Positions 60,101-64,000 of a stretch of DNA of 64,000 nucleotides are shown here, piece after piece. Position numbers and translations under genes: made by a program. This DNA is from Papio anubis (taxonomy: Eukaryota; Chordata; Mammalia; Primates; Cercopithecidae). Under the pieces are notes generated by a model. That model did no database searches, was not told the DNA's origin, and saw only the letters and a list, made by a program, of their open reading frames with translations. Every line of letters begins with the position of its first letter. Position 1 is the stretch's first letter. Location: the NCBI RefSeq assembly GCF_008728515.1, contig NC_044977.1, forward strand, positions 166,393,139 through 166,457,138, read 5' to 3'.

Positions 60101-60424
60101 AGCAGTTATTATTTTATTTAATTTTTTTTTTTTGAGACAGAGTCTCGCTCTGTCACCCAGGCTAGAGTGCAATGGCCTGATCTCGGCTTACTGCAACCTC
60201 TGCCTCCCAGGTTCAAGGGATTTTCCTGCCTCAGCCTCCCGAGCAGTTGGGATTACAGGTGCCCACCGCCGCGCCTGGCTAATTTTTTTGTATTTTTAGT
60301 AGAGACGGGGTTTCACCAGATTGGTCAGGCTGGTCTCAAACTCCTGATCTCGTGATCAGCCCGCCTCCGCCTCCCAAAGTGCTGGGATTACATGCGTGAA
60401 CCACTGTGCCCGGCCAGCAGTTAT
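60101..60424 (-). mobile_element. Alu, AluS-like, with target duplication
   Basis: The body is about 60110-60415. 'agcagttat' stands at 60101-60109 and 60416-60424. Confidence 0.94.
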
Positions 60425-60564
60425 GAAAATTATTTATTTTTACATTTTTAAATGTTCCTTGTCTTTTAACAAGTATTAAAAAATTTAAAACACGTTGGTA
60501 TCTTCTCTACAACACTGAGAACATCTCATGATTTTATTGCTGTCAAGTAATTTTGTAAAGCTAG

Positions 60565-61651
60565 TGAGAGGCGACAACGTGCTAGCAGCCCTTGCTCAAT
60601 CACGCTGCCTCCTAGGCCTTGGCGTCTGCTCTGACCACACTCCAGGAGCCCTTCAACCCGCCGCTGCGCTATGAGGGCCCCTCTCTAGGGCTGCCGGAGG
60701 CCGGAGCCGGCTCCCTTTGCTCACCGCCAGATGTGGAGCGAGAGGCGCGCCGAGCGCGCGCCAGCCTTCCGGGTGGGCGCAGGCTTAGCGTGCACCGCAC
60801 TGGGTGCGACCTCTCGGCGCCTGCTGGGCTTGATCAGGGAAGAGCTCCCTCTGGGCCACAGGAGTGACAGGCTTAAGTGCCACTCCGGCTGGCGAGTGCC
60901 ACTGAGAGATGAAGCCTGCGGGGCTTCTGGGACGGGTGGGGACTTGGAGAACTTTTGTGTCTAGCTAAAGGATTGTAAAGGCACCAATCAGCACTCTGTG
61001 TCTAGCTAAAGGTTTGTAAACGCACCAATCAGCACTCTGTCAAAACAGACCAATCGGCTCTCTGTAAAAACGGACCAATCGGCTCTCTGTAAAATGGACC
61101 AATCAGCTCTCAGTAAAATGGACCAATCAGCAGGATGTGGGTGGGGTCAGATAAGGAAATAAAAGCAGGCTGCCTTCCCCACACCCCAGCCGGCAGTGGC
61201 AGCTCTCTGTGGTTGTTTTCTGTAGGGGAAGCTTTGTTTTTTTTCTTGCTCTTGGCACTAATTCTTGCTGCCGTTCAGTGTTATGGGTCCACTCCACGTT
61301 TATGAGCTGTGGTAATAACTCTTGCTGTTGTTCAGTGTTTGGGTCCAGACCACCTTTATGAGCTTTAATGCTCATCCAGAAGGGCTGCAGCAGAGACCAC
61401 AAACCCACCAGGAAAGACGAACAACTCCAGGCTGGAGGAGTGAACAACTCCGGACGTGCCACCTTTATGAAGTGTAACACTCACCACGAAGGTTTGCAGC
61501 TTCATTCCTGAGGCTAGTGAGACCACGAATCCACCGGAAGGAATGAACAACTCTGGAGGTGCCGCCTTTAAGAGCTGTAGCAGTCACCGTGAGGGTCTGC
61601 AGCTTCATTCTTGAAGTAGGGAAGACCAAGAACCCACCAATTCCGGAGACA
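60565..61651 (+). mobile_element. Solo LTR12 (HERV9-type) LTR, 1087 bp
   Basis: It starts TGAGAGGCGACAAC and ends ...GGAGACA, with the 4-bp target duplication ctag at 60561-60564 and 61652-61655. U3 has a GC-rich first part, then repeats with six CCAAT boxes (60984, 61025, 61050, 61075, 61099, 61123), a GATA site (agataagg, 61149) and a TATA-like aataaaag (61158). R/U5 holds three diverged tandem blocks of 'cctttatgagctgtaacactcacc' type. The place where LTR12 normally has its polyadenylation signal reads 'gcactaatt' (about 61256). No internal sequence is present. LTR12 copies are known promoters and enhancers in germ line and some tissues; activity here is not shown. Confidence 0.95.
60984..61166 (+). 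promoter_or_regulatory. LTR12 core promoter: six CCAAT boxes, GATA site, TATA-like box
   Basis: The CCAAT boxes are 41, 25, 25, 24 and 24 bases apart, so most lie near the same face of the helix every two turns or so. Family knowledge: NF-Y and GATA factors bind this array in HERV9 LTRs. Transcription would start around 61185-61195. Confidence 0.7.
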
Positions 61652-61781
61652 CTAGAATTGATGTTACAGTTAACAGAGGTAAAGGGCATTCATCTGCATT
61701 TTCACTTTCTAATGCATCTCATATTTAGAGAATGAGACTGTGACCAAGACAATTGAAAACAGTTGATTATTTTTGTCTTCC

Positions 61782-62049
61782 TTTCTTTTTTTGAGACGCA
61801 ATCTCGCTCTGTCGACCAGACTGCAGTGCAGTGGTGCAATCTCTGCTCACTGCAAGCTCCGCCTCCCGGGAGGTCATTCTCCTGCCTCAGCCTCTGGAGG
61901 ACTACAGGTGCCCGCCACCACGCCCAGCTAATTTTTTGTATTTTTTTTTTAGTGGAAACAGGGTTTCACTGTGTTAGCCATGATGGTCTCGATCTCCTGA
62001 CCTCGTGCCAAAGTGTTGGGATTACAGGTGTGAGCCATGGCACCCGGCC
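61782..62049 (-). mobile_element. AluY with internal deletions
   Basis: A reversed Alu lacking short pieces in both arms ('cctcccgggaggtcattc', 'cctctggaggactac', 'cctcgtgccaaagtg'). 'tattttgttttct'-type text flanks both ends. Confidence 0.9.
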
Positions 62050-62344
62050 TATTTTGTTTTCTTAACTTGATTGGTAAATTAGCAAATGTAGTTAAAACAC
62101 TGTGTGGAATGTGGGGAAAAAAGAACAGTCACAGGCTCTCACTGAAAACTTCCGGGTTATCGATTCCAGCTTTGCATCTCTAGAAACCTTCGTGTCTGTT
62201 CATATGAGGTCTGAAAAAATATTTTCATCCCTTTTGGTTAACTGAATGTAGGATATTTTTGTTACCATTTATAGCGTTTATAAACTGCCATTTCTAAAAA
62301 CATTCCAAAGTGTAGTTGTGTAAAATAACTGTGGGTCAGTAATT

Positions 62345-62790
62345 CAGACAGAATTCCATAGAAAATGGTTTATGTCTGCTGCATGAAATCTGGAGCTTCA
62401 ACTGGGAAGACTCAAATGGCTGATATGTGGCTCAGATGAATGGGGGCTTGAATTATTTGGCAACCTCTTTGCTCACATGTCTGGCATGTTGGCCAGGGTG
62501 GTGCAAAGGCTAGTTTCAGCTGGAGCTGTTGATAAGAATGCATACACATCGCTTTTCCATATGAACTGGGCTTCTCATTCTCGTAGTGTAATGGCTGGGT
62601 TCTGAAAGGAAGAAGCCCAAGACAGGGCACCAGGAGAGAGAGAGTTCTGGGAGAGACAGGTGAAGTTGCATGGCTTTTTGTGACCCAGCCTTGGAAATCA
62701 CAGAATGTTGCTTCTGTTCTATTCCATTAATTAAAACAAGTACAGGCCTGCCCACATTCAAGGGAAGATGATACAGGTGTTAAAGCCTCA
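62345..62790 (-). mobile_element. Ancient LTR, MLT1-like
   Basis: 'gtaatggctgggttctgaaaggaagaagccc', 'gggagagacaggtgaagttgcatggc', 'cttctgttctattccattaatt' and 'gcccacattcaaggg' resemble the antisense of the same LTR type as 6105-6600. Confidence 0.45.
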
Positions 62791-62799
62791 GAAGGACTC

Positions 62800-63186
62800 C
62801 GTACTTCTATATTTGAGTGCTTGTGGATGCACTGTAACCTAGCTTAATAGACAAAATTGAAAAGCTATGTTAACAGTATGCACCTGTAACAATGGCTGAG
62901 TGTTGGCCAATCCCAGTGGCCATACTTCAGCCTCTCATGGACTGTTGAATGTTCAAACTGCATTCAAATAAGGAAACCCTGAGGTGTAACTAATCTGTTT
63001 CTGTATCTCATTTCTGATTCTTGTATGTCACTTTATCTTTTTTGTTTATAAATTTGTTGTTACCACGAGACACCCCTGCAGTGTCTGTGAATCTGCTGTG
63101 ATTCTGGGGGCTGCCTGATTGGAGAATCGTTCATTGCTCAATTAAACTCCTTTAAATTTAATTCAGCTGAAGTTTTTCTTTTATCA
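62800..63186 (+). mobile_element. 5' LTR of an ERV1-type provirus (MER57/MER61/MER4 group suspected)
   Basis: The 3' half is clear: 'ctgtttctgtatctcatttctgattcttgtatg', 'gattctgggggctgcctgattggagaatcg', the signal attaaa in 'caattaaactcc' (about 63141) and the end '...ttcttttatca' at 63186. The start is not sharp. It is directly followed by a primer binding site, so it is a 5' LTR and not a solo LTR. Confidence 0.75.
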
Positions 63187-63188
63187 GA

Positions 63189-63207
63189 TGGTGTCAGAAG
63201 CAGGATC
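63189..63207 (+). other. Leu-tRNA-type primer binding site
   Basis: tggtgtcagaagcaggat begins two bases after the LTR end. It is the complement of a tRNA-Leu 3' end with CCA, with one change in the inner part. Confidence 0.8.
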
Positions 63208-64000
63208 CAAAGCGGAGCTTCCAGTGACTTCCAGGAGCACTGAGTGAACACGCAAGGTACCAGCAGGACCCGCTTGTGTCCATGGATCTCTGAGTGTTTG
63301 GGGATGGTGGGTAAGCTCACTTTCAGATTTTGGAGCTCCATGGATTTGTGTTTTGAGCTCTCTGAGTTTCTTTGAGCAAATTTCTGATCCAAACTGGGTT
63401 TGGAGTCACGACACAAACTGGACTGGGTCGAGGAACAGATTCGATGTGGGAATTAACTGGTTTGGATCCAGGTAGAGGCCTCTTACATCTGACTGGGTCA
63501 GAAAGGAACTAGTAGTAAGCAGTAATATTGCAGGGGTTATAATTTTGGCTTTTGAAAATTCATAGGGATTTTTGTGTTCTACCCCGTTGTTTCATTTTTC
63601 TTGTGTGCTTAGGTAGAAAAAAAATTGTTGGCTAAGTTAAGAGAACTTGAGAGTAAAGCCAGTATTTTAGGTAAAAATGGGATCCTTAATTTCTGGAAAA
63701 CCGAGTTCCTTCTGGTTTATACATTAGGCCTTGGAGGCAGTGAAGTCTTACAGAAGTGGCAAGACCTTACTAAAGATAACTTACGGTGGCACATTCTGAA
63801 TGAACAGCAATACATGGAAGTACATTTAAAAAGGAGGGTTCTTGGTAAAGTGCCTTTTGGCTAAGAACAGGTTTGGCACTACAGGATGTTAACTGTTGTT
63901 CTTTTTGGAATAATTTGCCTTGCACTCTTTGCTGATGGCTGTGGGTGACATGATTAGGCATGTACAGGATTGTGGGACTTGGGGAACTTTTTCCTCCCCA
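63208..64000 (+). mobile_element. ERV1-type internal region, start (leader and possible gag-side sequence)
   Basis: This is the leader after the primer binding site, then from 63625 an open frame of about 80 codons without an ATG at its start, closed by a stop at 63862-63864. Just before it, 'ttcatttttcttgtgtgcttag' looks like a splice-acceptor tract. I do not recognise a retroviral domain in the open frame, and stops follow it. The element continues past the window end. Confidence 0.6.

Noticed and set aside
61127..61480. 117-codon open frame on - inside LTR12
   Set aside because: The antisense of the LTR R/U5 repeats, not a gene.

Overview
This is AT-rich primate nuclear DNA, intergenic or deep intronic. 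I find no convincing protein-coding exon and no structured RNA gene. The Alu copies show a primate. Three young ones point to an Old World monkey (macaque/baboon/vervet group): those at 5673, 28989 and 55676 carry AluYRa-type variants, 'cctcgcccggctag' in place of the human 'ccacgcccggctaa', and in the copy at 55676 'gatccggccactgc' in place of 'gatcgcgccactgc'. That assignment rests on my memory of the subfamily consensus. The open frames are short (176 codons at most), often run through repeats, and match no family I know.

Layout. 1-9.9 kb: an LTR fragment at the left edge, an old L1 remnant, Alus in opposite orientations, three MER5-type hAT fragments in a row, a truncated young Alu, an old MLT1-like LTR, and an ERVL-type LTR followed by a Leu-tRNA-type primer binding site. 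10-17 kb: mostly unassigned, with MIR/L2 scraps, a GATA-type microsatellite, one Alu and an L1M fragment interrupted by MER5A. 17-23 kb: a dense nest with an L2 split by an LTR, a MaLR (MST) LTR with its internal region, a 1.2-kb Tigger/MER6-like transposon inside an older LTR, and an L1M tail. 23-34 kb: long unassigned stretches, an AluY inside a MER5A, a monomeric Alu inside another hAT relic, a fresh 48-bp tandem duplication and an MLT1 LTR. 34-46.7 kb: a perfect CTCF core motif, Alus, a THE1/MST solo LTR, L2 remnants, an MLT2-type LTR and a 1.4-kb L1 tail. 46.7-60 kb: MST and MLT1 LTRs, a MIR/L2 cluster with a striking 83-bp hairpin, a tail-to-tail Alu pair and another ERV LTR. 60-64 kb: a solo LTR12 (HERV9-type) LTR with exact target-site duplication and six CCAAT boxes, then the 5' end of an ERV1 provirus (LTR, primer binding site, start of the internal region) that runs off the window.

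No genes work together here. The interest lies in insertion history and possible regulation: the LTR12 promoter half, a CTCF-like site, inverted Alu pairs able to form double-stranded RNA, and a pre-miRNA-sized hairpin at 52864-52946. Family names are recalled from consensus sequences, with no database search. Repeat boundaries are good to a few bases where target duplications are quoted and otherwise to about 10-30 bases.
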